This document shows, piece after piece, positions 8,077 to 15,601 of a DNA stretch of 37,069 nt. Source of the DNA: Methanosaeta sp. PtaU1.Bin060 (GTDB lineage: Archaea > Halobacteriota > Methanosarcinia > Methanotrichales > Methanotrichaceae); contig MVRK01000126.1 of assembly GCA_002067365.1 (NCBI GenBank), positions 1 through 37,069 of the forward strand, read 5' to 3'. The notes under the pieces are model-generated. The model saw only the letters and a list, made by a program, of their open reading frames with translations, ran no database searches and had not been told where the DNA came from. The translations under genes and the position numbers were made by a program. How positions within the stretch are numbered: the stretch's first letter is position 1; every line of letters begins with the position of its first letter.

Positions 8077-8685
8077 TTGTCTAAGATAAATATCCTGCCA
8101 GAAGTGATCCTCATCACCAGTATGCTGTTTTGCATGCCCGTCTTGGCTTGGGGAGATTCATGGGATGATGGATCAACCCCGAAATTGAAGACATCAAGGG
8201 GTGTGGTAGATGCTGCACTACCAGATAATGTGATGGTAACTTCATTGAATGAATCAGAAAAAAATAGAATTGAAGTCGTTACATATATGTTTTTAGATAT
8301 GACCAAATACTTTGATTATATCAAAGCAGACATAGATGATAACGAGAATCTAAAAATATGGTTCGTTCCCGTGAAGGCGAACATAACGCTGAGAGAAATT
8401 ACCGCGCTTATTGCTGAATACAGAGCAATAGTTCAATTCTATCCCACTATATCAGATGCATATTTCTTCCATGGAGAGCAGGGCGATGAAGAAAGCTGCC
8501 TTTATTGCCTGAAATCTTGGGTGTCGTATGGCGATATTAGTGATGAGGAAGCTTACGAATTAATAATGAAGGTCCAGAGAACCTCCAAGGAGTGTAACTG
8601 TTCAGCCCACTTAAATCGGTCATCGGATGACGGATTTACTTTGAGTTTAATAAACAGGAAGGCGAGAGATTTAGCAGCTTCTTAG
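8077..8685 (+). CDS. secreted hypothetical protein with CxxC and CxC motifs
   Basis: This 202-residue protein starts with TTG at 8077; no ATG or GTG is available in frame after the upstream TAA at 8038. The first 25 residues form a convincing signal peptide (hydrophobic I-L-I-T-S-M-L-F-C-M-P-V-L-A, then W-G-D). The mature part is acidic with alternating helix and strand. Near the C-terminus are C-L-Y-C and, about 35 residues later, C-N-C, which could bind metal or form disulfides. It is a single gene between decayed sequences. I do not recognise the family; location outside the membrane is the best-supported statement. Confidence 0.6.
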   Translation: MSKINILPEVILITSMLFCMPVLAWGDSWDDGSTPKLKTSRGVVDAALPDNVMVTSLNESEKNRIEVVTYMFLDMTKYFDYIKADIDDNENLKIWFVPVKANITLREITALIAEYRAIVQFYPTISDAYFFHGEQGDEESCLYCLKSWVSYGDISDEEAYELIMKVQRTSKECNCSAHLNRSSDDGFTLSLINRKARDLAAS

Positions 8686-8748
8686 GCTCTGGCGATCAAA
8701 ATCTAGGACCTCCCAGACTACTTTTCCAGGGACTTGTTGGCAGCGGTG

Positions 8749-8788
8749 GCAGCCGGGCCCGCTATGCGGCTCTGTCGCAGTCGTAGCC
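8749..8788. repeat. GC-rich hairpin repeat, copy B
   Basis: It shares gcagccgggc-cgct and gcggctctg-cgcagtcgt with the block at 7596-7640, with a 4-nt length difference and a few substitutions. One change in the gcggc/gtcgc stem would still allow a G-U pair in RNA. It lies 3' of a short gene, as copy A does. Confidence 0.5.
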
Positions 8789-8937
8789 TGCGACACAAGG
8801 CGGCGGGCCAGCAGTTTGAGACGCGGAAGGCGAGATCGCTGCGATCAAGCGCAGGATTCCAGGCGTGCGTCTACAGAGATCCATTGAAGCAAAGCTATAT
8901 CCTTTTAAGATTGTTTATCTCTTGTGGCGGAAGTCGA

Positions 8938-9249
8938 ATGGCACTCCCCAGTCCAGAAGCTTCGGCAATGGAAAAGAACAAGGAGAATGCGGTTGACGAG
9001 TTCGTTAAAAGAGCCAATGATGCCTACGGAGACCGCATCAAGAGCATCACCATATTCGGATCGGTGGCCTGAGGGACGGCCAGAACGGATTCGGACATTG
9101 ACCTGCTGTTAGTGGTAGATAGAGAAGACTTTCGGCTCAGGCGAGAGCTGATAAGAATAGCCTTCGACACTGTCAAAGTCATATCAAACAGTGACTTCCA
9201 GACGCGCAAATCCTTTTATTTCCTGAAAACTCCCTCGCAGAGGGAGTAA
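8938..9249 (+). pseudogene. MNT-type nucleotidyltransferase broken by an in-frame TGA
   Basis: The frame from ATG 8938 (or 8968) encodes a helix, then I-T-I-F-G-S-V-A, and hits TGA at 9070-9072. The same frame continues G-T-A-R-T-D-S-D-I-D-L-L-L-V-V-D to TAA at 9247. The family signature is GSxARGxxxxxSDIDL, so the TGA replaces the conserved Arg; one C-to-T change in CGA explains it. MNT proteins are the minimal nucleotidyltransferase antitoxins of HEPN/MNT systems. The 3' end also looks frameshifted: the typical C-terminus F-L-E-N-S-L-A-E-G-V reappears in another frame from about 9225. Both lesions argue for a dead gene, unless the stop is a sequencing error. Confidence 0.8.
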
Positions 9250-9350
9250 GGACAGCAGAGCTGCGGTTGGAGGCTGCCCAGCATCTGCTGATAATGAGCT
9301 ACTACGCCTTATTCTGTGAGCGAACTCAGTTGTCACGCGACTGCCCCTAA
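9225..9350 (+). pseudogene. HEPN-domain toxin remnant
   Basis: This frame reads E-N-S-L-A-E-G-V-R-T-A-E-L and then R-L-E-A-A-Q-H-L-L-I-M-S-Y-Y-A-L-F-C before TAA at 9348. The Y-Y-A-L-F helix after an A-x-x-L-L helix resembles HEPN domains, and HEPN genes sit next to MNT genes. Only about 40 residues survive, without the RxxxxH catalytic motif, so it is a fragment. The first residues may instead be the frameshifted MNT tail. Confidence 0.5.
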
Positions 9351-9503
9351 CCCCTTGCTGTGGGAAAGGGTTTCAAATTATCTAATTATGTATGCAATAC
9401 GATTAGGAAGAAGGGATGTGACTGGAAATCACTCGATTTCTTGTAAGCTTTATGCAGGAAGTGATTAACCAACAGCAAAAGCTGATTCCTATGAAAGAAA
9501 GAA

Positions 9504-9533
9504 TAGCTAGCTATTTATATCAAAAGACTAGCT
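9504..9533 (+). promoter_or_regulatory. palindrome-flanked TATA box of the PIN/ASCH cassette
   Basis: TTTATAT at 9514-9520 lies about 33 nt before the ATG at 9553. It is bracketed by AGCTAG (9505-9510) and its reverse complement CTAGCT (9528-9533). TAGCTAGCTA at 9504-9513 is itself palindromic. The arrangement suits a promoter controlled by a dimeric repressor (inference). Confidence 0.45.
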
Positions 9534-9552
9534 GAAGATAAGAGGCTAAGGG

Positions 9553-11070
9553 ATGAGGATATTATTTGATACAAATGTATTAATCCATCGAGAAGATGAT
9601 CGAGTTATTTCGTCGGACGTTCAAGAATTACAGCAATTATTAAACAGAATCGGTGCTACTATATTAGTTCATCCGTTATCTTTAAACGATTTAGAAAACG
9701 ATAAAGACACTTTACGCAAAGAGAGAGTATCGTCTAAAATAAAGACGTATATCCCTCTCAGAAGCTATCCTGATCCACAAAACCCTGAAGACAATAGTTT
9801 TATAAATGCAGTAGGTATTGATTATAAAGGAAATGATAAAATCGATACAGCAATATTGTACTCAGTATATAAAAATGCCGTAGATTTTCTTATAACTGAA
9901 GATAGAGGGATCCATAAGAAGGCAGAAAAAGTCGGACTTGAGGATAGAGTTCTGCTAATTGCCGATGCATTACAAACCTTTAGAACATATCTGCCTGTAG
10001 ATGAATTAATATCTCCACCAGCACTAGAGAAAGTACCTGTTTATACACTCGATTTGAGTGATCCTATATTTGATTCGTTAAAGGGTCAGTACCCAGAGTT
10101 TGAATCGTGGTTTGAGAAAATTTCACGTCAAGGAAGGGAATGCTGGGTATATTATAGAGATGAGATTGGAGACAATAAGAAAATAGGTGCATTGCTTATA
10201 TATAAAGAGGAAAATGATCCAATTGATTCCCAACCTCCACTTTCTAACGAAAGACGATTAAAAATTAGTCTTTTTAAGGTAACCTATATTGGCCATAAAA
10301 TTGGAGAGTTATTTATTAAACTAACAATAGATTATTGTATAAAGAATAACATCGCATCTATATATTTAACGCATTTTACTGAAGACAACGATCAACTTAT
10401 CGAGTTAATATCTCAGTACGGATTCATGAAAATGTCCGTCAACTCTAGAGGCGAAGATATTTTTGTAAAGGAATTGGTTGTAGATAGCGAAATACTTAGA
10501 TCATTAACGCCATTAGATATTACTAGGCAGTTTTATCCAAACTTCTACGATGGACCTAAGGCAAAGAAATTCGTTGTCCCCATCTATCCTCAATATCACA
10601 ATAGGCTCTTTACAGACTTCTTGGAAAGACAGCCAACTCAGGAGGAAACTTCGGGGGAAATTCTTAGTGAGGGCAACGCGATCACAAAGGCATACCTATC
10701 CCATTCGCAGATAAGAAAAATAGATCCGGGTGATATACTATTATTTTATCGCACAAGCCCAGATCAAGAGATTACTTCTATTGGCGTAGTTGAATCGGTC
10801 CATCCTGGCACGTCAGACAATGAGGAAATAATGAAACTGGTAGCGAAGAGAACAGTATTTTCTAGGAAAGAGATCGAAGATATGAGGAAGCCTTTAATCA
10901 TTATTCTATTTAGGCACCATTTCCACTTAGAAGATTATTTAACATTAGATGAATTAACCGACCTGGGTGTTTTGGCTGGAGCACCACAATCTATATCGGA
11001 GATATCCCACGAAAACTATTTGCGTATAAAGGACATAGGACATATCGATGGACGTTATACTCTCGATTAA
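9553..11070 (+). CDS. PIN-GNAT-PUA-like multidomain protein
   Basis: This is a 505-residue fusion. Residues 1-145 form a PIN nuclease domain: F-D-T-N with D6, acidic residues near 46-48, D98 in N-D-K-I-D-T-A, and D117 in L-I-T-E-D-R-G-I, the usual metal-binding set. Residues about 185-310 look like a GNAT fold (strand L-K-I-S-L-F-K-V, G-H-K-I-G-E-L-F-I, then I-Y-L-T and L-I-S-Q-Y-G-F). Residues about 335-500 resemble a PUA/EVE-type nucleotide-binding barrel with D-P-G-D-I-L-L-F-Y-R. The gene is clearly AT-rich compared with the ribosomal genes, and its 3' end overlaps the ASCH gene by 23 nt. Role inferred: an RNA-cleaving effector, perhaps self-regulated. Domain limits are estimates. Confidence 0.75.
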   Translation: MRILFDTNVLIHREDDRVISSDVQELQQLLNRIGATILVHPLSLNDLENDKDTLRKERVSSKIKTYIPLRSYPDPQNPEDNSFINAVGIDYKGNDKIDTAILYSVYKNAVDFLITEDRGIHKKAEKVGLEDRVLLIADALQTFRTYLPVDELISPPALEKVPVYTLDLSDPIFDSLKGQYPEFESWFEKISRQGRECWVYYRDEIGDNKKIGALLIYKEENDPIDSQPPLSNERRLKISLFKVTYIGHKIGELFIKLTIDYCIKNNIASIYLTHFTEDNDQLIELISQYGFMKMSVNSRGEDIFVKELVVDSEILRSLTPLDITRQFYPNFYDGPKAKKFVVPIYPQYHNRLFTDFLERQPTQEETSGEILSEGNAITKAYLSHSQIRKIDPGDILLFYRTSPDQEITSIGVVESVHPGTSDNEEIMKLVAKRTVFSRKEIEDMRKPLIIILFRHHFHLEDYLTLDELTDLGVLAGAPQSISEISHENYLRIKDIGHIDGRYTLD

Positions 11071-11557
11071 ACCTAAGTATGTCGATGCAATATTACGAGG
11101 TGAGAAGAAATACGAATTTAGAAAAAATATATTTAAAGGAAAAAAGATAGATGATATCTATATATATTCAAGTTCACCTATAAAAAAGATAGTAGCTTCA
11201 TTTACGGTAAAGAGAATAATAGAGGATAGGCCAAACAACCTCTGGGATAAATTAAAGGATTATTCAGGTTTAGATGATAAAGAATTCTTCAACTATTTCA
11301 CCGATAATGGCAAAGGATTTGCCATAGAAATTGATAATTTAGAGAAGTTTAAAAATCCGATCGATCCAAAAACCCTTATTCCTGGATTTACGCCGCCACA
11401 ATCTTTTTGTTATTTAGAAGCATCTCTACTTCCAAAAAATAATATTAATAAATCTAAGGTAAGTCAAAAGAATAATTTTCAACCTACGAATAATCACACT
11501 AAGCAAAGCTATCAGGAAACGCTTTTTAAGTATAATAAGATCGCCCTAACTAAATAA
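11048..11557 (+). CDS. ASCH-domain protein
   Basis: This 169-residue protein begins M-D-V-I-L-S-I-K-P-K-Y and carries the ASCH signature G18-E-K-K-Y-E-F-R25 (GxKxxExR). I-Y-I-Y-S-S-S-P and I-V-A-S-F follow, forming the beta barrel of the PUA-like superfamily, predicted to bind RNA or modified nucleotides; some relatives are nucleases. Residues after about 130 are Asn/Lys-rich and probably disordered. It starts inside the 3' end of the PIN fusion gene, so the two are made together. AT-rich composition matches its partner. It could be an RNA-binding cofactor or antidote for the PIN enzyme (inference). Confidence 0.78.
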   Translation: MDVILSIKPKYVDAILRGEKKYEFRKNIFKGKKIDDIYIYSSSPIKKIVASFTVKRIIEDRPNNLWDKLKDYSGLDDKEFFNYFTDNGKGFAIEIDNLEKFKNPIDPKTLIPGFTPPQSFCYLEASLLPKNNINKSKVSQKNNFQPTNNHTKQSYQETLFKYNKIALTK

Positions 11558-11570
11558 TAAAAGATATTAG

Positions 11571-11667
11571 CGCCGAGGGTGAGATTCGAACTCACGAGAC
11601 CCTTGCGAGTCACCAGCTTTCCAGGAGTTCTCTCCAGGCTGGCGCCCTACCGCTAGACGACCTCGGC
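11571..11667 (-). tRNA. tRNA-Ser(GGA) with predicted 13-nt intron
   Basis: The minus strand folds as a class II tRNA: acceptor GCCGAGG/CCTCGGC with discriminator G73; D arm GTCT...GGGC; anticodon stem CCAGC/GCTGG; variable arm GACTC-GCAA-GGGTC; T arm GTGAG-TTCGAAT-CTCAC. The long variable arm with G73 points to serine. The anticodon loop is 20 nt instead of 7. Removing 13 nt (about 11619-11631) at the usual 37/38 site leaves CTGGAGA, giving anticodon GGA. The inner GGAG-AGAA-CTCC helix fits a relaxed bulge-helix motif for the archaeal splicing endonuclease. The exact cut sites are inferred. CCA is not encoded. It begins 4 nt after cbf5, so it is probably cut from the operon transcript. Confidence 0.88.
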
Positions 11668-11671
11668 ACAC

Positions 11672-12814
11672 TTAGCGCTTTTGCGGCTTTGCAGCCGCCG
11701 CGGAAGCATCTCTCTCTGCCAGCTTCCACGCTTTCGGATAGGTGCCCGGCTCCATTATTACCCTTTCGGTCTGAGCGACGATTCCAGTCTTTGTGGCGAG
11801 CATCTCGCGGCTCGTCAGCTGCGCCACACCAACGCCCACCGCCTCTCCTTTCAGTGTGAAGAGGGCGACGATATCCCCCTTGTTGATCTCCGTCTCAAGG
11901 GCGAGCAGCCCCGGGGCCGCCAGGGGCGCTCCGTGGCATATGGCATCCACTGCGTTGTCGGCGATGGTAAGACGTGGCAGGTGCCGCAAGGCCGCCTCGA
12001 CCGGCTGAACTGCGCGGCGCAGCGGTCCCTCGTCCCCTTTCTCCTTCCAGGCCACATAGGCGTCCTTCAGCTGGTGCAGCGTCACGAGCGTCCCGTCCTC
12101 CCTGAAAGGTCCCGACTTGGTGCGGCGCAGCTCCTCCATATTCGCCCCGACGGCGAGCGCGAGGCCGATGTCGTAGCAGAGCTTCCTGATGTATGTCCCC
12201 GCCTCGCATCCGACGCGAAAGAGCACATGCTGCCCCTCGATCTCCAGGACATCCAGATAGTAGATCGTGCGGGTGCGCAGCTGCTTGACCACAGACGACT
12301 TCAGCGGCGGCTTCTGGTAGATCACTCCCACGAACTCGCCGCATACCTCCAGGATCCTCCTGCGCGGCACAGGATGGTGCAGGCGCATGAGACAGATGTA
12401 CTCCTTTCCTGCCAGCAGAAGAGTATCCATAACCCGCGTGGCATCGCCGAGCAAGACAGGCAGAATCCCCGTCACCTTCGGGTCGAGAGTGCCGCTGTGC
12501 CCCGCCTTAGGGACATCAAGAATCCTCTTCACCCAGGCCACCACCTCGTGGCTCGTCGGCCCCGAGGGCTTGTCTAGGTTGATCGCCCCGAGGCGCAGGT
12601 GCATCTCAAGGCTGCGCCCCTCAGGCGGCAAGCCAAAAGAAGGATCAGTCTTGCCCGTCCTCTTCACCAGAAGGGACCTCCTCTTCTCGGACGGGAGCGC
12701 GCGTGCCGGGACGGCGGCCGCAGCAGGACTGGCTGTATTTGCACCCTCAGTCTTATCAGTGATATTGGCAGTATCGGCAGAAATGCCAGAATCCGAAGGC
12801 TCAGCCGACCTCAT
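11672..12814 (-). CDS. cbf5: tRNA/rRNA pseudouridine synthase Cbf5 (archaeal TruB)
   Basis: This is the catalytic subunit of H/ACA RNPs, also able to make pseudouridine 55 in tRNA. About 380 residues. The core begins with I-N-L-D-K-P-S-G-P-T-S-H-E-V-V. The catalytic Asp is in H-S-G-T-L-D-P-K-V-T-G. R-V-G-C-E-A-G-T-Y-I-R-K-L and E-L-R-R-T-K-S-G-P-F follow, then a C-terminal PUA domain (about 285-365). An Ala/Ser/Thr-rich extension of roughly 40 residues precedes the family's normal start. I prefer the ATG at 12814, which overlaps the cmk stop (ATGA); a GTG at 12832 is also in frame. It is the last protein gene of the operon. Confidence 0.95.
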   Translation of the reverse strand: MRSAEPSDSGISADTANITDKTEGANTASPAAAAVPARALPSEKRRSLLVKRTGKTDPSFGLPPEGRSLEMHLRLGAINLDKPSGPTSHEVVAWVKRILDVPKAGHSGTLDPKVTGILPVLLGDATRVMDTLLLAGKEYICLMRLHHPVPRRRILEVCGEFVGVIYQKPPLKSSVVKQLRTRTIYYLDVLEIEGQHVLFRVGCEAGTYIRKLCYDIGLALAVGANMEELRRTKSGPFREDGTLVTLHQLKDAYVAWKEKGDEGPLRRAVQPVEAALRHLPRLTIADNAVDAICHGAPLAAPGLLALETEINKGDIVALFTLKGEAVGVGVAQLTSREMLATKTGIVAQTERVIMEPGTYPKAWKLAERDASAAAAKPQKR

Positions 12815-13341
12815 TGTCCCTGGCTCTGGCACGCCCTCGCTGCCGCCAAAACTATCGAGAACGTTCCAGCCTCGTCGAACTTTCCAGTGTCCACAACCAG
12901 GTCGTAAACCGAGAGGTCGCCTATCTCTATGTTGTAGTACATCTTGTACCTGCGCGCCTCGCTCTCCTCCCTCGCCCTCGTCTCCTGTATCGCATCCTCC
13001 GAGAGCTTGGACTCACGCTTCGCAATGCGCTCAGAGCGCAGCCGCAGTTCCGTCTTGAGAAGCACCCTCAGATCCGCTGGGAGAAGATGTCCCGATAGCC
13101 TCCCCTCGAAGATCCCCTGCCCATCCTTGGCAAGGGCCTTCTGGGCGTCATCTATCAGGTAGTCTATCTCGGGACCCTTCTCCGCCAGCCGGTTCATCTC
13201 CTTCACGGAGACTCCCCTCTCGCTCGCGATCTTCCTGAAGAGCTCCCCCGAGTTCACCCACCTGATCCCGAGCGCCTGAGAGAGGCCGCGCGCGAGGGTG
13301 GTGGTGCCAGTCCCCGGTGCTCCGCTGATGGTTATTATCAT
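12811..13341 (-). CDS. cmk: cytidylate kinase, archaeal type
   Basis: This 176-residue enzyme phosphorylates CMP/dCMP with ATP. The N-terminal P-loop is G-A-P-G-T-G-T-T-T at residues 7-15. G-E-L-F-R-K-I-A is the nucleotide-monophosphate site, followed by F-E-G-R-L-S-G-H and the lid R-I-A-K-R-E with R-A-R-E-E-S-E-A-R-R. The size and the short lid match the archaeal CMP kinase family. It is commonly found next to cbf5 and the EMC3/DUF106 gene in euryarchaea, as here. It overlaps cbf5 by ATGA, with a 44-nt gap before it. Confidence 0.93.
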   Translation of the reverse strand: MIITISGAPGTGTTTLARGLSQALGIRWVNSGELFRKIASERGVSVKEMNRLAEKGPEIDYLIDDAQKALAKDGQGIFEGRLSGHLLPADLRVLLKTELRLRSERIAKRESKLSEDAIQETRAREESEARRYKMYYNIEIGDLSVYDLVVDTGKFDEAGTFSIVLAAARACQSQGQ

Positions 13342-13385
13342 CCTTTTACCGTTATTCCGTTATCCGAAGCTCGTGCATACATTTC

Positions 13386-13991
13386 CTAGCTCATGGCCCC
13401 GATGTTCAGAGCCTTGCGAATGATCTGCGAGACCGGCAGTGAGCAGACGAAGTACCAGTAGTACCAGAACAGGATCGGCCCCATGATAGTCGCGTTGATG
13501 TCATGCGTTCCCCAGAAGGGAAACGTCATCGTCATAGGGTTCTGCGAGATGTAGTTATAGGCCCATGCAAAGATCGGAATCGAGATTATGCCTATGTAGA
13601 GCATCGGCTTGAACTGCATCTGCATCATCTTTCCCTGCTCTGAGACCATCTTCATCTGCTCAGCCTGCAGCTGCTGCTGCCTTGTCTGATCTCCCGCTAG
13701 CTGCGCCTCCTTCATATCCCTCTGAAGCCTCTTCATCTTCTCCTGCTGCCTCATCAGGAAGTCCCAGTCCATGGTGTACTTCTGAATCAGGCTGGCATAT
13801 AGACCAGTCACGGCCGCGAGGACGAAGAGCACCACATGGAAGGGCAGGATGGCCGGCATCCACTCCAGAGCATAGCCTGTCGCCACGCCGATCAGGTGCC
13901 TGAGATCTGCGCTGACCATTATCCCGAAAAAGAGGAAGAAGCCGACTGCAAGAGCCAGGTTATCCAGGGTCTTGGTGAGCCCCGTGCTCAT
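13386..13991 (-). CDS. EMC3/TMCO1 (DUF106) family membrane insertase
   Basis: This 201-residue protein has three or more hydrophobic segments (about 14-35, 45-65, 125-145 and 165-185). A long charged coiled coil sits between the second and third segments (E-K-M-K-R-L-Q-R-D-M-K-E-A-Q and following), and F-K-P-M-L comes next. This is the archaeal relative of YidC/Oxa1/EMC3, which helps insert membrane proteins. It lies directly downstream of secY with a 4-nt overlap, which fits joint production of the translocation machinery. In many archaea adk lies between the two; here it does not. Confidence 0.9.
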   Translation of the reverse strand: MSTGLTKTLDNLALAVGFFLFFGIMVSADLRHLIGVATGYALEWMPAILPFHVVLFVLAAVTGLYASLIQKYTMDWDFLMRQQEKMKRLQRDMKEAQLAGDQTRQQQLQAEQMKMVSEQGKMMQMQFKPMLYIGIISIPIFAWAYNYISQNPMTMTFPFWGTHDINATIMGPILFWYYWYFVCSLPVSQIIRKALNIGAMS

Positions 13992-15601
13992 GTGGTCGCT
14001 CCGAAGAACTTCTGCATCATCGGGTACATCTCCTGAATCTGCTCGCTCGCTATCTGCTCATAGAGCCTATAGACGATTGAGACTGCCAGCAGTAGACCCG
14101 TTCCTCCAGCGCTTCCGAGAGTTCCAAGCATTGTGGCGACCAGGGTGAGAAGGCCGATGATGAAGCCACCTATCACAGTCACCTTCGGGATATATCTCTC
14201 CATCAGCCGCTCTATTGAGGCAGGATTTCTCCTGTACCCTGGAACCTGTAGCCCCGAGTTGTGTATCTTCGCTGCCACGCTCTTTGCGCCCATCCCCGTG
14301 GTATCAATCCAGAAGATGGCGAAGATGACGCCTCCGATGAGCAGGACGGTCGCATCGGTTAGCACATGCAGGACTATCTGCCAGTTTTGAACCGGCAGAA
14401 ATCCCAGATCCACCATGCCCGCGCTATTCTGAGAGACCATGCTCGGTATCCAATCGCTGGGACCATGAAGCGGTGAGAGGTAGTACATGAGCCCCGAGAC
14501 CGGCTGAGGCGACGAGCCGCTCAGAGCCGCGCCTGTGGTGGCATCGAACCTGGCAGTCGATATGAAGTTTCCAAGGAAGCTGGAATAGCCAGTGTAAACC
14601 GTCGTCACTCCCTGCCCAGTCACAGTAGCTGTGTTGATCGCGCCGATCTTGCTTGCCAGCACAGCCCCTACCATCTCAATGAATGCCTGCACAGACCTCA
14701 CAAGGATCATCGGCAGAACTGATGCATACACCAGCTTCACCGGGAACCTCCCGCGAGCGCCGCGCACACGGCTGTGGGCGAGTGGTATCTCAATCCTTGT
14801 GGCCTCCACAAGCACTACCAGCAGGATGATGATGATCGTCGTGAAGAGCGCGAGGATTCCGCCTGTGACGAAGATGAACCTTATGCCCTCCGCCGTGAAG
14901 ATGCTGTCGAAGCTGATGAGCTGAAGCCTGATGATATCTATCCACTTGGGAATGATTCCCACAGGCAGTCCAGCGTCTCCAGTGGCAGGATTGATGAGGC
15001 CCGTCACAATCTGCTGGCTGATCCCGGCAACAATGAAGAGGCCGACTCCTGAGCCGACGCCCCATTTGGAGACTACCTCATCCATGTAGACTATCAGGGC
15101 TCCGCCCAAAAAGACCTGCAGGAATATCAGCAGAGAGATCACGCCCGTTGCGACGCCCAGAGTCGTCGCAAGGCCGGAGTCCGGAAGCAGATATCCGCCC
15201 AGGACCTGAGGCAGCGCCTCCACTGCTATCATCACGAAGACCAGCATCTTCTGAGTTCCCTGGTAGATCGCCTGGTCACGGGGCTCGCTCAGATTGAGCT
15301 TGACGACCTCTGCACCCACGAGAAGCTGCAGCACGAGGGACGCCATCACTATCGGCCCGATGCCCAGAAGCATCATGGAGCCAAACGACCCTGCGAAGAA
15401 GGCCCTGTACGCTGCAAAGGCATCTACGGATGCCTGCGAGAGCCCGAAGAGGGGGATGTTCCCCAGGGCAAAGTAGAGCAGCAGCACTACAAGGGTCCAG
15501 CTCAGCTTCCTCTTGAAATGGACATGGCCCTTCGGCCTCTCCACCGAGGGGAGTCGGCGCACGAAGGGCTCTATCGCATAAAAGAAACTGTGCTGGTTCA
15601 T
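13988..15601 (-). CDS. secY: preprotein translocase subunit SecY
   Basis: This 537-residue protein forms the central pore of the Sec translocon. It has about ten transmembrane helices, including the plug region after W-T-L-V-V-L-L-L-Y-F-A-L and the conserved cytoplasmic loops (R-I-E-I-P-L-A-H-S-R-V-R-G). It is longer than many archaeal SecY proteins. Part of the excess is an outside loop of about 85 residues (about 325-410, Gly/Ser/Thr-rich) after helix 7. It sits between uL15 and the EMC3-like gene, overlapping both by 4 nt. Confidence 0.96.
   Translation of the reverse strand: MNQHSFFYAIEPFVRRLPSVERPKGHVHFKRKLSWTLVVLLLYFALGNIPLFGLSQASVDAFAAYRAFFAGSFGSMMLLGIGPIVMASLVLQLLVGAEVVKLNLSEPRDQAIYQGTQKMLVFVMIAVEALPQVLGGYLLPDSGLATTLGVATGVISLLIFLQVFLGGALIVYMDEVVSKWGVGSGVGLFIVAGISQQIVTGLINPATGDAGLPVGIIPKWIDIIRLQLISFDSIFTAEGIRFIFVTGGILALFTTIIIILLVVLVEATRIEIPLAHSRVRGARGRFPVKLVYASVLPMILVRSVQAFIEMVGAVLASKIGAINTATVTGQGVTTVYTGYSSFLGNFISTARFDATTGAALSGSSPQPVSGLMYYLSPLHGPSDWIPSMVSQNSAGMVDLGFLPVQNWQIVLHVLTDATVLLIGGVIFAIFWIDTTGMGAKSVAAKIHNSGLQVPGYRRNPASIERLMERYIPKVTVIGGFIIGLLTLVATMLGTLGSAGGTGLLLAVSIVYRLYEQIASEQIQEMYPMMQKFFGATT

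Noticed and set aside
9070-9072. TGA as selenocysteine or programmed readthrough in the nucleotidyltransferase
   Set aside because: The family has Arg, not Cys/Sec, at this position, no SECIS-like element was recognised, and the 3' end is also frameshifted.
11560-11667. integrated element using the tRNA-Ser gene as attachment site
   Set aside because: No integrase gene was seen and I found no direct repeat of the tRNA 3' end elsewhere in the window.
11681-12577. long plus-strand open frame opposite cbf5
   Set aside because: It is a shadow of a high-GC gene on the other strand with Arg/His/Leu-rich nonsense composition.
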